64,000 bases of DNA from an uncultured Flavobacteriales bacterium (GCA_937121175.1 CAKZKD010000002.1:310001-374000), one strand, 5' to 3'. Counted from the stretch's first letter, positions 44,175 through 53,755 are shown. Made by a program: numbers and translations. Notes: generated from the letters alone by a model not told the origin.

Positions 44175-45398
44175 TTAATTAACTGTATAACGAAGATTCT
44201 CATTCACGGAAATTCCATTTAATATAACAGTATAAATTCCTGGAGGAAGTGCAACATTAAAGTTTAATATCATGGAATTAACTTGGGTTTCAATTGAAGA
44301 ATGTGCCGCTTCAAACACTTGCTTTCCTTCTGAATTAATTATTTGAATTTCCAGATTTTCACCTGTAATATTTTTAAATTCTAATGAAATTTGGTCGCCA
44401 TTTCCCGGATTGGGGAAAACCCCAGCGTAAGAATTAGAAATGGTCTCGTTTTCAAAGCGCTTTTCGGTTTTAATGATTTCAAAAGTTTCTTGCTTTCCAT
44501 TAAAGTCAGTTTGGGTGAGCCTAAAATAATTGGTTGCGTGTACCTCGGTTTCATACAAAACCGAATAACTGTTTGGTGTATTGGAATTGCCTGCGCCGTA
44601 AACTGTTTCAAATGATTCAAAGTTTAACCCGTCAGGCGAGTATTCAATGATAAAATAGTCGTTGTTTATTTCAGATTCAGTTTCCCAGATAACCTTTATA
44701 CGATTTTCTGAAATAAATTCGCTTGAAAAATTAGTAAGGCTTATCGGTAGCGCTGGGCCAGGGCCGAAACAACATGGAGGTGAATTACAATCAGTGGAAG
44801 AACCAAAAGCTTCTGATGAATTCCTGAAATCTAATGCACCATCGGAACACATGCGGCCAACTCCAGTAATATTACCACTATTTCTACCAGTGATTTCGTT
44901 ATCAACCTGAATATTCCCGTCTATTGTCCCTTCAAAACTGCCTGTGAACTCGAGATCACCGCTTATTAGTAACGCAGCACAATTGGCAACAGTAATAGTC
45001 CCATCGTTCTGAAAATCAGCATCGCCACCAACTACAATGGAATCACATCCATTTAGGGTTACGTTAGCAAAGTTTCTAATCTCAAAGTCACCACCTAAAA
45101 TTATTTTCCCAGAAACATCAAAGTTTCCAGTTCCCCTAATGTCTAAATTATAATTGCTACCACCAGCATTGTCAGTAATGCTACCTGAATTAGTGAGGGT
45201 ATAGTTACCGTTAAAAACCGTAATATTTTGGTCCATTGTCATTGCATGACTTATGGTTGCGGTGCCACCGTTGGCGGGAACGCCGTTTGTCCAATTTCCT
45301 GGAGTACTCCAATTTCCAGCAGAGGAGGAAGCTGTAACTTGCGCAACAATGCTTGTAATACACAGGAGTGGTATAAAAAGAACAAAAATGGTTCTCAT
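44175..45398 (-). CDS. T9SS-sorted protein with beta-helix-like N-terminus
   Basis: A 407-aa exported protein with a signal peptide (about 1-20). Residues 25-200 form short repeated strands rich in Asn, Gly and Ile (GNWTNGVPANGG, GNFDVSGKIILGG, DFEIRNFANVTLNG) that suggest a right-handed beta-helix. A segment of the type ALPISLTNFSSEF ... NNDYFIIEYSPDGLNF, frequent in T9SS cargo, follows. The protein ends in a type A sorting domain (GVFPNPGNGDQISLEF ... GIYTVILNG). Its function is unknown. It is transcribed alone. Confidence 0.83.
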   Translation of the reverse strand: MRTIFVLFIPLLCITSIVAQVTASSSAGNWSTPGNWTNGVPANGGTATISHAMTMDQNITVFNGNYTLTNSGSITDNAGGSNYNLDIRGTGNFDVSGKIILGGDFEIRNFANVTLNGCDSIVVGGDADFQNDGTITVANCAALLISGDLEFTGSFEGTIDGNIQVDNEITGRNSGNITGVGRMCSDGALDFRNSSEAFGSSTDCNSPPCCFGPGPALPISLTNFSSEFISENRIKVIWETESEINNDYFIIEYSPDGLNFESFETVYGAGNSNTPNSYSVLYETEVHATNYFRLTQTDFNGKQETFEIIKTEKRFENETISNSYAGVFPNPGNGDQISLEFKNITGENLEIQIINSEGKQVFEAAHSSIETQVNSMILNFNVALPPGIYTVILNGISVNENLRYTVN

Positions 45399-45522
45399 AA
45401 ATCTAAGGTGGAATCGGTATTTAATAATTCACTAAAGTACTAATTACTAGCCGAATGACCGAAAAACTAAATGGCTTTTTTATGGCACTTTCTCGATCTG
45501 GATACATTTTACCAAGCATCAA

Positions 45523-45556
45523 AAAACCCCAAATCACTTTCGCAATTTGGGGTTTT
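45523..45556 (-). terminator. Terminator of the RND efflux operon
   Basis: AAAACCCCAAAT (45523-45534) and ATTTGGGGTTTT (45545-45556) form a perfect 12-bp stem with a ten-base loop and A/T runs on both sides. It is placed downstream of the RND permease stop and upstream of the 407-aa gene, and could act in both directions. Confidence 0.82.
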
Positions 45557-45569
45557 ACCATTTTTTTAT

Positions 45570-45643
45570 GAGATACTGAACAGCTATTTCACTGCACGAA
45601 CGCCAACCGCGTTCGTGTGTTCAATTAAGCTTTCAGCATGACC
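45570..45643. repeat. REP-like palindromic repeat, copy 3 with inner hairpin
   Basis: It opens AGATACTGAA and closes TTTCAGCATGAC like the other copies, but about 50 bp are inserted between the arms. The insert holds its own perfect hairpin, CACGAACGC with GCGTTCGTG around a CAACC loop (about 45595-45617). Confidence 0.6.
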
Positions 45644-45659
45644 GACCAACCTAATCAAC

Positions 45660-48600
45660 TTAACCTTTAAACCCAGCCAACTTGTACTTAAAACGAATAA
45701 GTAGGTAGTACATAACTGGTACAATAACCAAAGTCAAGAATGTTGCGAAAGACAAACCAAAGATTACCGTCCAACTCATGGGTCCCCAGAACATAACGTT
45801 GTCACCGCCGAAATAAATATCAGGGTTCCAATCGGCTAGTAATTTAAAGAAGTCAATGTTCATTCCGGTTGCCAATGGCAGGAGTCCCAGAACAGTTGTA
45901 ATTGCCGTAAGCAACACGGGGCGTAAACGAGTTTTCCCACCTTCCATTAAGCAGCGAATAACTTCTGCAACAGGTAGTTTCGCTTTTTCTTCCATACCCA
46001 ATTCTTCTCTTCTTCGCTCCATTACCAAATTGGTGTAGTCAATGAGTACAATGGCGTTGTTTACCACAATTCCGGCAAGCGAAATAATACCAATCATGGT
46101 CATGATAACTACAAAGTCCATTCGGAAAATAACCAAGCCCATAAACACTCCAATAAGTGAGAATACCACCGAACCAACAATGATAATTGGTGTGCTCAAA
46201 GAGTTGAATTGAGATACAATGATTAGGAATATTAAGAACACGGCAATCATAAGCGCATTACCTAAGAAAGCCATTTCTTTCGCCTGTTCTTCTTGCTCAC
46301 CAGTGAAATTAATATTGTTTTCTTCAGGAAGATTATAATCTTCCATTACCTCTTTTATTTCAGCAACAACTTCGTTCGGGTTATAACCATCCAACACGTT
46401 AGAGGTTATGGTAATCATACGGCTCATGTTCTTACGTTTTACCGAAGAATAAGTACTCGTTTTCTTAGCCGTAGCAATGGCAGAAATAGGAATCTGACGA
46501 ATCTGACCATTAGTCTGGTCTCGGAAAGTGATTTTCTGATTCATCAATTTGTCCGCATCGTATCGATACTTGTCTTGCAATCGAACTACAATATCATAAT
46601 CGTCTTCACCATCCTTGAAAGTAGAAACTTCCTGACCAAATAAAGAAGTTCTAAGTGTTGAACCAATTTGGTAGGTTGACACATTAAAACGACGTGCTTT
46701 TTTACGATCAACTTCAATCAAATACTCGGGCTTACCAACTTCAACATCCAATTTCAACTCTTCAATTCCACCAATGTTTTTTCCATTGATGAAGCTCTTG
46801 ATATTTTCCGCTTGAGCAATTAAGCCGTTGTAATCGTCGCCGGTAATTTCAATGTTAATGGGCTTTCCAACCGGAGGTCCGTCAGAGTTTTTATCCACGG
46901 TAACTTGAATACCTGGAATCCCTTTTACAATTTTTCGAATTTCGTCCATAACGTCAGAGGTCATTATACCTCGGCGATACTGGAATTCAACAAAACTTAC
47001 TGAAATTCTTGCTTTGTGTGGCGTATTTGCCATACTTGGCCCCTGCGCTGGATCAGACGTTCCTTCTCCAACTTGAGCAATAACCGATTTTACCAAAAAG
47101 TTGTTTCCAGTTCCGTGAATGTCTTCACCAGATGGGTCTTCAAACTTTTTTACGTAATCATTAATTCTTATTTCAAGCTCCTTAGTAATCTCGTTGGTTT
47201 GCTCAATATCTGTCCCAATTGGAGCTTCAATAAATATGTTTACGTATTGCGGTTGCCCAAGAGGGAAGTAAATCACTTTTGGAGGGAAAACGCCCATCAT
47301 AACAAAGGAGAAAAACAAGAAGAAGATGGCTCCAAAGAAAAACCAAAGTGGATTTTTTCTTCTAAAAGCAAATCCTAAAAAGTTGTTGTAAGACTCCTCT
47401 AAAGCAGGCAATAATTTCATTTGAAACCATTTGGTCGCAGGAGAAAGCAAATAGAAATTAGCAAAAGAAATTACTCCGCTTATTATTAGTAAACTACCAA
47501 AAGATTTTGCGTCAATTGCACGCATTAAGAACCCAATTATGATCAATGAAAGTCCAATAATTGCCAATCGTTTTGGATTGGTTTTTTTCTCTTCTACCTT
47601 CATCAATACTGAAGTCAGTACCGGGTTAATTACCAAAGCAACGAATAACGACGAACCTAAAACTGTCATTAAGGTAATCGGCAGCCAGAACATAAATTCT
47701 CCCATTAGACCAGGCCAGACCGCAAGTGGTAAAAACGCTGCCAACGTAGTGGCAGTAGACGCGATAATTGGCCAAGCAACTTCACCTACACCATACTTTG
47801 CAGCGTCGATAGGGTTCATGCCTTCTTTGTCCATGAGTCGATATATGTTTTCGACCACCACAATTCCATTATCTACGAGCATACCTAAGGCTAGAATTAG
47901 AGAGAAAAGTACCATCATGTTTAGGGTAACACCAACGGCGCCCAAAATGAACATAGAAAGGAACATACTCAATGGGATGGCAACTCCAACGAACAATGCA
48001 TTACGCAAGCCAAGGAAGAAAAGCAATACTAGAATTACCAGCAGCATACCGAAAATGATACTGTTTTCCAATTCCGAAACCATTCTTCTGGTTACATCGC
48101 TTTGGTCATTGGTAATGGTAATGGTAACGTCGTCGGGAATAACGTGTTCCTTCGCATTTTCTATAATTTTTGAAATACTTTCAGATGCGTTGATCAAGTT
48201 TTCACCAGCTCGTTTTTTTACATCGACCATTACAACCGATTTTTTGTATTCACGGGCATAACTTGTTTTTTCAGCCTCTTCAAAAACAACATCGGCAATG
48301 TCTCGTAAGTAAACAATGTCAAATTTTTCTTGCTTTACAGTAACGTCTTCTAGCTCAGCAGCGTTTTTGAAATCTCCAACCACACGAACCGTTCTTCTTA
48401 GGTCATCGTTCAGAATATCGCCACCTGAAATTGTAATGTTTTCTTGTTGAATTGCCGCAGCAATGTCGTTGAAACCAATTTGCATGGCCTCCATTTTAGC
48501 GAGGTCAACGTTTACCTTCATTTCTTTTTCGGTAACACCACGAACATCAACTTCAGTAATTTCAGGAAGCATTTCAATTTTATCTTCCAAGTATTCAGCG

Positions 48601-49112
48601 TATTCTTTTAACTGATCAACCGAATAATCACCCGAAAGGTTAATGTTCAGAATAGGCATCATTTCCGACATGTTCATTTCGAAAATGTTAGGATCTGCGG
48701 GTAAATCGTTAGGGAAATCAGGATCTCCTTTTGCGATATCAACCTTATCCTTAACTTTTCTCAAAGCCTCTTCAGGAGAAACACTAAAGTCAAATTCAAT
48801 GAATATGGTAGAATAACCTTGCACTGAAGTTGAGGTCATTTTATCGATACCTGAAATAGATTTTATCTCTTTTTCAAGTGGTCGAGTAATCAATTTTTCA
48901 ATATCAGCGGCAGAGTTTCCAGGGTAAGGAGTTCCTACGTAAATCTGCGGAATTACTACCTCAGGAAAACTTTCTCTTGGCATATTAATGTAGGTGCTAA
49001 CACCCGCCAGAAGAATAATTCCGGTAATTACATATACCGTCATTCGGTTCTTGATAGAAGCCGATGAAAGACCGAACTCTTTCAATAAGCCTTTTATTTT
49101 ATCTGTTCCCAT
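45660..49112 (-). CDS. RND efflux transporter permease subunit
   Basis: A 1150-aa inner-membrane proton/drug antiporter of the AcrB/MexB type. It shows the duplicated RND layout, with PRESFPEVVIP near the start and TM4 reading LGMLVDNGIVVVENI. One Asp remains where AcrB has two adjacent Asp; the second is Asn. IVVNNAIVLIDYTN lies in TM10. About 80 extra residues with two additional hydrophobic segments lie between the two halves (LAIIGLSLIIIGFLM, LLIISGVISFANFYLL). It is the last gene of a TetR-TolC-adaptor-permease operon and ends in a strong terminator. The substrate range is unknown. Confidence 0.95.
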   Translation of the reverse strand: MGTDKIKGLLKEFGLSSASIKNRMTVYVITGIILLAGVSTYINMPRESFPEVVIPQIYVGTPYPGNSAADIEKLITRPLEKEIKSISGIDKMTSTSVQGYSTIFIEFDFSVSPEEALRKVKDKVDIAKGDPDFPNDLPADPNIFEMNMSEMMPILNINLSGDYSVDQLKEYAEYLEDKIEMLPEITEVDVRGVTEKEMKVNVDLAKMEAMQIGFNDIAAAIQQENITISGGDILNDDLRRTVRVVGDFKNAAELEDVTVKQEKFDIVYLRDIADVVFEEAEKTSYAREYKKSVVMVDVKKRAGENLINASESISKIIENAKEHVIPDDVTITITNDQSDVTRRMVSELENSIIFGMLLVILVLLFFLGLRNALFVGVAIPLSMFLSMFILGAVGVTLNMMVLFSLILALGMLVDNGIVVVENIYRLMDKEGMNPIDAAKYGVGEVAWPIIASTATTLAAFLPLAVWPGLMGEFMFWLPITLMTVLGSSLFVALVINPVLTSVLMKVEEKKTNPKRLAIIGLSLIIIGFLMRAIDAKSFGSLLIISGVISFANFYLLSPATKWFQMKLLPALEESYNNFLGFAFRRKNPLWFFFGAIFFLFFSFVMMGVFPPKVIYFPLGQPQYVNIFIEAPIGTDIEQTNEITKELEIRINDYVKKFEDPSGEDIHGTGNNFLVKSVIAQVGEGTSDPAQGPSMANTPHKARISVSFVEFQYRRGIMTSDVMDEIRKIVKGIPGIQVTVDKNSDGPPVGKPINIEITGDDYNGLIAQAENIKSFINGKNIGGIEELKLDVEVGKPEYLIEVDRKKARRFNVSTYQIGSTLRTSLFGQEVSTFKDGEDDYDIVVRLQDKYRYDADKLMNQKITFRDQTNGQIRQIPISAIATAKKTSTYSSVKRKNMSRMITITSNVLDGYNPNEVVAEIKEVMEDYNLPEENNINFTGEQEEQAKEMAFLGNALMIAVFLIFLIIVSQFNSLSTPIIIVGSVVFSLIGVFMGLVIFRMDFVVIMTMIGIISLAGIVVNNAIVLIDYTNLVMERRREELGMEEKAKLPVAEVIRCLMEGGKTRLRPVLLTAITTVLGLLPLATGMNIDFFKLLADWNPDIYFGGDNVMFWGPMSWTVIFGLSFATFLTLVIVPVMYYLLIRFKYKLAGFKG

Positions 49113-49142
49113 TTTGTTATTTGTTAATGGTTAAGTACCGAA

Positions 49143-50279
49143 TTATTTCTGAATTTCTACCAATTCACCGTTGCGAATACTTCGAGCACCTTTGTCAACG
49201 ATTTTTTCACTTCCTCGAAGTCCAGATTTTATAAGCGCTTTTCCTTGGTAGGTCATTCCTACTTCAACAATCTGCTTTTTCACCACGTATGCGTCTTGTG
49301 TTTTGTTAACCACAAAAACGTAGCGTTTGTCGTTTGCTCCATCCATAACTAAAGAAGAGTTAAGGACCACGGCAGTATCTTGACTGAAATCATTGATGTT
49401 AATCAACGCCACCATATTTGGTTTTAGAATATTGTCGCTATTCGGAACATTTACCCGAATCTTAAACGTTCTGTTGTTTGGGTTGATGTAGTTTCCAAGA
49501 CGCTCAATTTTTGAATCTCTTTCCATATCCAAAGAAGGAAAACCAATTACTACATCATCTCCCGCTTTCACTTTTCCGATGTAATTCTCAGAAATATCAG
49601 CCTCTATATACATGTTGGTTAAGTTCAATAATCGAACTATCGGCATGCCTGGCATTGCCATCTCACCTTCTTTTGGGAAAATTTCGTCCACAATACCTGC
49701 GAAAGGCGCGGTAACGTTTCCTTTAGCAATGTTAGCTTGCAATGCAGCCAAACTATTTTGTAGGGCATCTCTATTGTTCTTGGTTTGCAAGTACTGCATC
49801 TCAGAACCAATTTTTTGATCCCAAAGATTTTTAGTTTTCTTGAATGTAGTTTCCGCCAGTTCCAAGCGAGTTTTCAATTCAGCTTCTTGCTCACGCATGG
49901 CTTGTACATCCATTATAGCTATGGTTTGTCCTTTAGAAACTTGCTGACCCTCTTTTACCTTAATGGCGGTAATTGTTGCGCCTATTTCTGGATAAATCTG
50001 GGCGTTTTGATCAGAAGAAAGTGAGCCATACACTTGAAAATAATGATTGAAAGGCTCAACCGAAACATCTGCAGTAGAAATTAGTGCAAGTGCTTTAGTG
50101 GTATCCAATTCAGAAATTCTTAGCTCAATTTCAGCTAATCTAGAACCAATGGTTGACTTTACTCCTTTGAGTGAATCTTTCTCTATTTTAAGCATAGAAA
50201 GTTCGTCGGTAGCTACTTGTTGTTCAGTGCATGACATCATGAACAATGTTGCTAGAAAAAATACAGTTATCTGTTTCAT
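49143..50279 (-). CDS. RND efflux periplasmic adaptor (membrane fusion protein)
   Basis: A 378-aa adaptor linking the RND permease to the TolC channel. It has a lipoprotein-like signal (LFMMSC), an N-terminal coiled coil (about 22-60), barrel-sandwich/lipoyl halves (QIYPEIGATITAIKVKEGQQVSKGQTIAIMD and GNVTAPFAGIVDEIFPKEGE), a helical hairpin between them and a beta-barrel domain after. I chose the ATG at 50279, where the signal starts; an upstream ATG at 50312 adds 11 residues. It lies 30 bp before the permease gene. Confidence 0.92.
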   Translation of the reverse strand: MKQITVFFLATLFMMSCTEQQVATDELSMLKIEKDSLKGVKSTIGSRLAEIELRISELDTTKALALISTADVSVEPFNHYFQVYGSLSSDQNAQIYPEIGATITAIKVKEGQQVSKGQTIAIMDVQAMREQEAELKTRLELAETTFKKTKNLWDQKIGSEMQYLQTKNNRDALQNSLAALQANIAKGNVTAPFAGIVDEIFPKEGEMAMPGMPIVRLLNLTNMYIEADISENYIGKVKAGDDVVIGFPSLDMERDSKIERLGNYINPNNRTFKIRVNVPNSDNILKPNMVALININDFSQDTAVVLNSSLVMDGANDKRYVFVVNKTQDAYVVKKQIVEVGMTYQGKALIKSGLRGSEKIVDKGARSIRNGELVEIQK

Positions 50280-50314
50280 TTTAGTGTGTATTAGGGTGTA
50301 TTTAGTTTTCATTT

Positions 50315-51667
50315 CTATTTAGTTCCTAGGGCGTAATCCAAATCAGCTTTTGCTTGAATAACTTCGATTACGGTCATTATGTAATTCATTTGCGATTGTA
50401 GGTATTGGTTTTCCGTTTGTGTCAATTCAACACTGCTCGACATTCCTTCGGAATATTTTATTTGAGTTTGGTCTTTTATTTTCTTGGCTAACTCTAAATT
50501 TTTCGTTGAGTTATCCAATTTGTAAATCGCTGTTTCGTACGCACTTTTTTTGTTGGCCATGTCTAAGAAAAGACCTTCTTCCGTTTGCGTCATGCGCAAG
50601 TTGGCTTGTTCTAACCCAACTTTTGCTTGCTGAATTTTGTTGTGGCGAGCACCACCAGCAAAAATTGGAACGTTTAATTGAACGCCTAAAATTGCAGTAG
50701 GAAACCACTTTCCGTCGCTGGAGAAGTGATTGAAATCATTGCCAAACGAGTTCCCTTCGTAAACGAAGTTTCCGTAAAGCTTTGGGTAGTTACCCATTTT
50801 CTCGTTGCTCAGCGTTAGCTCTTGAGCTCGAAGATTAACTGTTGCCGCTCTATAATCAACATGGTTTTCAATATTTAATTTGGCATTTAAATTCGCCTCT
50901 TTGTCAGAAAATGGGTTCTTAATGTCATCCAATTTTTCGGTAAGTGTAATGTCTGTCTTTATTGGCATTCCCATAGTAAACTTTAGCATGTCCGTGGCTA
51001 CTTTCTGCTGATTTTCGGTTTGCATTTTTAAGTTCTGGGTATTTAATAGCAATAACCTCAATTGGTCCACATCCTTCTCTTCCATAAAGCCAGCTTTGAA
51101 CATTGCATCAGCTTCGTCCACCATTTTCTGGAGTTGTGTCTCGTTTGTACCAATAAGCTTTGCGTTTTCTTCTGAGGCCAGCACCATTCCATAGGCTTTG
51201 GTAACGTCTCTTGAAATTTCCGCCTGAGTTTTAGCTTGTTGTGCTTGAACCAATTCTTTATAGGTTTTAGAAGCCTTTAAACCCACTAGGTACGAACCGT
51301 CAAATAACAATTGAGTTGCGGTAATTCCAGCTTTCATGTTGCTCGGTAATCCAAACTGAAATTCTAAGAATTCATCGTCTGGCGCAGCAGGATTGAATGA
51401 ACTAGCTGGGGCTAACTGAACCGGAATTTCTAAGAAGTAATTGTAGGATGCACTCGCGTTAATCTGCGGTAAACCCATTCCGGTTACTTCCTTTACACGC
51501 TGTTCCGCCTTTTGCACGTCCATCATGGCGCTTTTTGAGAAGTAGGAGTTCTCGGCAGCGTATTCTTTAGCCTCCTTGAGGCTAAAAGATGTCTTTTTAT
51601 CATCTGCTTGCCCAAACAGCAAAGTGTTCAGAAATAGCGTGATAAATAGAGTTGTGGGTGTTTTCAT
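50315..51667 (-). CDS. TolC family outer-membrane efflux channel
   Basis: A 450-aa protein with a signal peptide (about 1-20). Two long helical repeats of the outer-membrane efflux protein family make the trimeric tunnel (SLKEAKEYAAENS early, LELAKKIKDQTQIKYSEGMSSSVELTQTENQYLQSQ late). It completes the tripartite pump with the adaptor and permease that follow. It lies 8 bp after the TetR gene, so the regulator is the first gene of the operon. Confidence 0.93.
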   Translation of the reverse strand: MKTPTTLFITLFLNTLLFGQADDKKTSFSLKEAKEYAAENSYFSKSAMMDVQKAEQRVKEVTGMGLPQINASASYNYFLEIPVQLAPASSFNPAAPDDEFLEFQFGLPSNMKAGITATQLLFDGSYLVGLKASKTYKELVQAQQAKTQAEISRDVTKAYGMVLASEENAKLIGTNETQLQKMVDEADAMFKAGFMEEKDVDQLRLLLLNTQNLKMQTENQQKVATDMLKFTMGMPIKTDITLTEKLDDIKNPFSDKEANLNAKLNIENHVDYRAATVNLRAQELTLSNEKMGNYPKLYGNFVYEGNSFGNDFNHFSSDGKWFPTAILGVQLNVPIFAGGARHNKIQQAKVGLEQANLRMTQTEEGLFLDMANKKSAYETAIYKLDNSTKNLELAKKIKDQTQIKYSEGMSSSVELTQTENQYLQSQMNYIMTVIEVIQAKADLDYALGTK

Positions 51668-51675
51668 TTGTCTAT

Positions 51676-52296
51676 TTAGTTTGAGTGTTTTTTTACTTTT
51701 TCTTTTAGGTATTCAATTCCTTTCTCAGAGGCTAAACCACGAATGTGATAGCGGAAGGTTTCTAAATACACATCTGCAAAAGGAGTTCCTTCTGGAAACA
51801 ATTCTTGGTGAAAGAAATCGTCCATTCTTGCAAGATAAACCCCCGTAAGAATTGGGATATTGAGGTCTGCTCTGTACAATCCCTGTTCTATTCCCCGTTG
51901 CATGTTTGACGAAACCCATTCCTTTACAACGGTCATTTTGTAATCTTGAAAGCTTTTCATGGCTTCCGGATAATACTTCTGAAGGTCATACATTACTGAA
52001 GGGTGCACATTTTTCAGTTGGTCTACGATTACCTTAGAAATTTCAAAGTTTTCGTCAATTGCGTTTAACTTTTGCTCAATGCATGCTTCCATAGCACACA
52101 CTTCCATCTCATGATGATATTCCATTCCCCGTAGCACGAGTTCCTTTTTATCACTTACGTATTTGTAAATGGTTTTTTTAGAAACACCTAAGTGACGGGC
52201 CAAATCGTCCATAGTTACACTGCGTATTCCATATTTCATGAATACCTGTAATGCTCCTATTAAAATCTGTTGAAACTTGTCGTCTATTTTTTCCAC
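51676..52296 (-). CDS. TetR/AcrR family transcriptional regulator
   Basis: A 206-aa repressor-type protein. The N-terminal helix-turn-helix is typical (QILIGALQVFMKYGIRSVTMDDLARHLGVSKKTIYKYVSDK, about 9-49), and a ligand-binding helical domain follows. The start is GTG at 52296. It is the first gene of the efflux operon and probably represses that operon. A 28-bp imperfect palindrome 30 bp upstream (52326-52353) is the obvious candidate operator. The ligand is unknown. Confidence 0.93.
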   Translation of the reverse strand: MEKIDDKFQQILIGALQVFMKYGIRSVTMDDLARHLGVSKKTIYKYVSDKKELVLRGMEYHHEMEVCAMEACIEQKLNAIDENFEISKVIVDQLKNVHPSVMYDLQKYYPEAMKSFQDYKMTVVKEWVSSNMQRGIEQGLYRADLNIPILTGVYLARMDDFFHQELFPEGTPFADVYLETFRYHIRGLASEKGIEYLKEKVKKHSN

Positions 52297-52325
52297 GGCG
52301 CGAATGTATATGAAAAAAACACCAT

Positions 52326-52353
52326 GGAAACGTTTTTAGTAAAAATAGTTTCC
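52326..52353. promoter_or_regulatory. Candidate TetR operator, 28-bp imperfect palindrome
   Basis: The outer arms are GGAAAC (52326-52331) and GTTTCC (52348-52353), and T-rich and A-rich inner halves mirror each other. Two further GTTTC half-sites follow at 52357 and 52366. It sits 30-57 bp upstream of the regulator's GTG start, where a promoter is expected. Confidence 0.55.
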
Positions 52354-52528
52354 TTCGTTTCCGGAGTTTCTTTGTTTTTTTACATTGTAAGATGAACTGC
52401 AACTTGGTACTTGATTTAAAAGAAGTATCATAAAGAAACTGAGTAGCTAATGCCTAAACTTTCGAACACTGCCTTAAAAATGAATTGATTTATTGCCGCA
52501 AGGTGCGCATCGACAACCCTTAGAATGG

Positions 52529-53656
52529 TTATTCAAAAAATAACTCCGCGGTAACGCCATCCAATAGCACTTTACCTGTAGAAGTAATTGCCAGTCGATT
52601 CTCTGTTTTTTCAAGTAACCCTTTGCTGATAGAACTTTGGCTTTCTTTCATCAATTGCTCATCAGCTTTCTCACCAAAGTTCGATCTAAAATGCTGTAAA
52701 TTAATGCCTTCAACGGTTCTAAGCCCAGTCAGAATAAACTCATTGATGCTGTCAATTTCTGAAAGGATTTCGGTTTCAGAATAGCTTTTACCTTTACGCA
52801 TCGAGTCAACGTATTTTTTAGTGTTCGCAATGTTCCAGCTTCTAGAATTGCCATTAAATGAATGAGCAGAAGGCCCAAAACCAACATAATGTGTGCCTTT
52901 CCAATAACTAGAATTGTGTTGTGAACGATATCCTTTTTTAGCAAAATTAGATGTTTCGTAATGCTCAAACCCAGCAGTGTTTAGTGAAGAAACCAAGGTG
53001 TTATGTTGCATCACTATTTCTTCGTCAGACGGGATATTGACTCTTCCCTTAGCTACCGAATGAGCGAGTGGGGTACCCTTTTCAATGGTCAAATTATAGG
53101 CAGAAATGTGTTCAGGGTTAAGTTTTAAAGCTTTCTTGATGTTGCTTTTCCAATCCTTCAAACTCGAATTAGGTAAGCCATATATTAGGTCAATACTTAA
53201 GTTTTTGAAACCAACACCTCGCGCAATCGAAACACACTGTTCAGCTTCCTTACAGTTATGCGCTCGATTCATTAACTCCAAATCTTCGTTTTTAAAGGAT
53301 TGGATTCCTATACTTAAGCGATTCACCCCAATATTATAAAGTGACTGTAAGTAATCTCTTGAAAGATTATCTGGGTTGGACTCGACTGTTATTTCTGGTT
53401 TTTCCGAAACGTTATAATGCTGTTTTACGCAGTCAATTATCGTATTTAATTCTCTCGTTTCAAGCTGACTTGGTGTACCTCCACCAAAATAAATGGTTTC
53501 AACTACTTGGTTATTGAGGTAAGCAGGTTTTGATTCAATTTCCGAGAGCAGTGCGGTTAAAAAATCAGCTTTATTGAGTAGGTGAGTAGTGAAGTAAAAA
53601 TCGCAATAGCTACACGCTTGTTTGCAAAACGGAATATGAACATAAACTCCAGCCAT
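52529..53656 (-). CDS. hemW: Radical SAM haem chaperone HemW
   Basis: A 375-aa protein of the HemN/HemW family. The radical SAM cysteines are Cys11, Cys15 and Cys18 in PFCKQACSYCDF, followed by FGGGTPSQL (SAM-binding GGE-like segment), VESNP and a HemN C-terminal domain (ISAYNLTIEKGTPLA, FILTGLRTVEGI). The length (375) and the missing N-terminal extension favour HemW, which inserts haem into respiratory proteins, over coproporphyrinogen dehydrogenase HemN. It is transcribed separately from the TetR operon. Confidence 0.88.
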   Translation of the reverse strand: MAGVYVHIPFCKQACSYCDFYFTTHLLNKADFLTALLSEIESKPAYLNNQVVETIYFGGGTPSQLETRELNTIIDCVKQHYNVSEKPEITVESNPDNLSRDYLQSLYNIGVNRLSIGIQSFKNEDLELMNRAHNCKEAEQCVSIARGVGFKNLSIDLIYGLPNSSLKDWKSNIKKALKLNPEHISAYNLTIEKGTPLAHSVAKGRVNIPSDEEIVMQHNTLVSSLNTAGFEHYETSNFAKKGYRSQHNSSYWKGTHYVGFGPSAHSFNGNSRSWNIANTKKYVDSMRKGKSYSETEILSEIDSINEFILTGLRTVEGINLQHFRSNFGEKADEQLMKESQSSISKGLLEKTENRLAITSTGKVLLDGVTAELFFE

Positions 53657-53686
53657 TTTGGTAATTAGTTAATTTTTTTAATGCGA

Positions 53687-53752
53687 TAATTTGATAATTC
53701 AGAGGGATACTTCATTATTATCTAATTGCCAAATTGTTCAATTATCAAATTA
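53687..53752 (-). terminator. Inverted repeat between the histidine kinase and hemW
   Basis: TAATTTGATAATT (53687-53699) and AATTATCAAATTA (53740-53752) are perfect 13-bp arms enclosing 40 bp. It begins 3 bp from the kinase stop. It is A/T-only apart from one G-C pair, so it may be a terminator, a 3'-end structure or a repeat remnant. Confidence 0.5.
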
Positions 53753-53755
53753 ATT

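Noticed and set aside
47539-48261. 240-codon plus-strand frame inside the RND permease
   Set aside because: It is antisense to strongly conserved permease sequence and its translation shows no family features. It is a coding shadow.
52297-52528. Short frames between the TetR gene and hemW
   Set aside because: They are shadows over the operator/promoter region without a plausible product; only the palindrome is supported.
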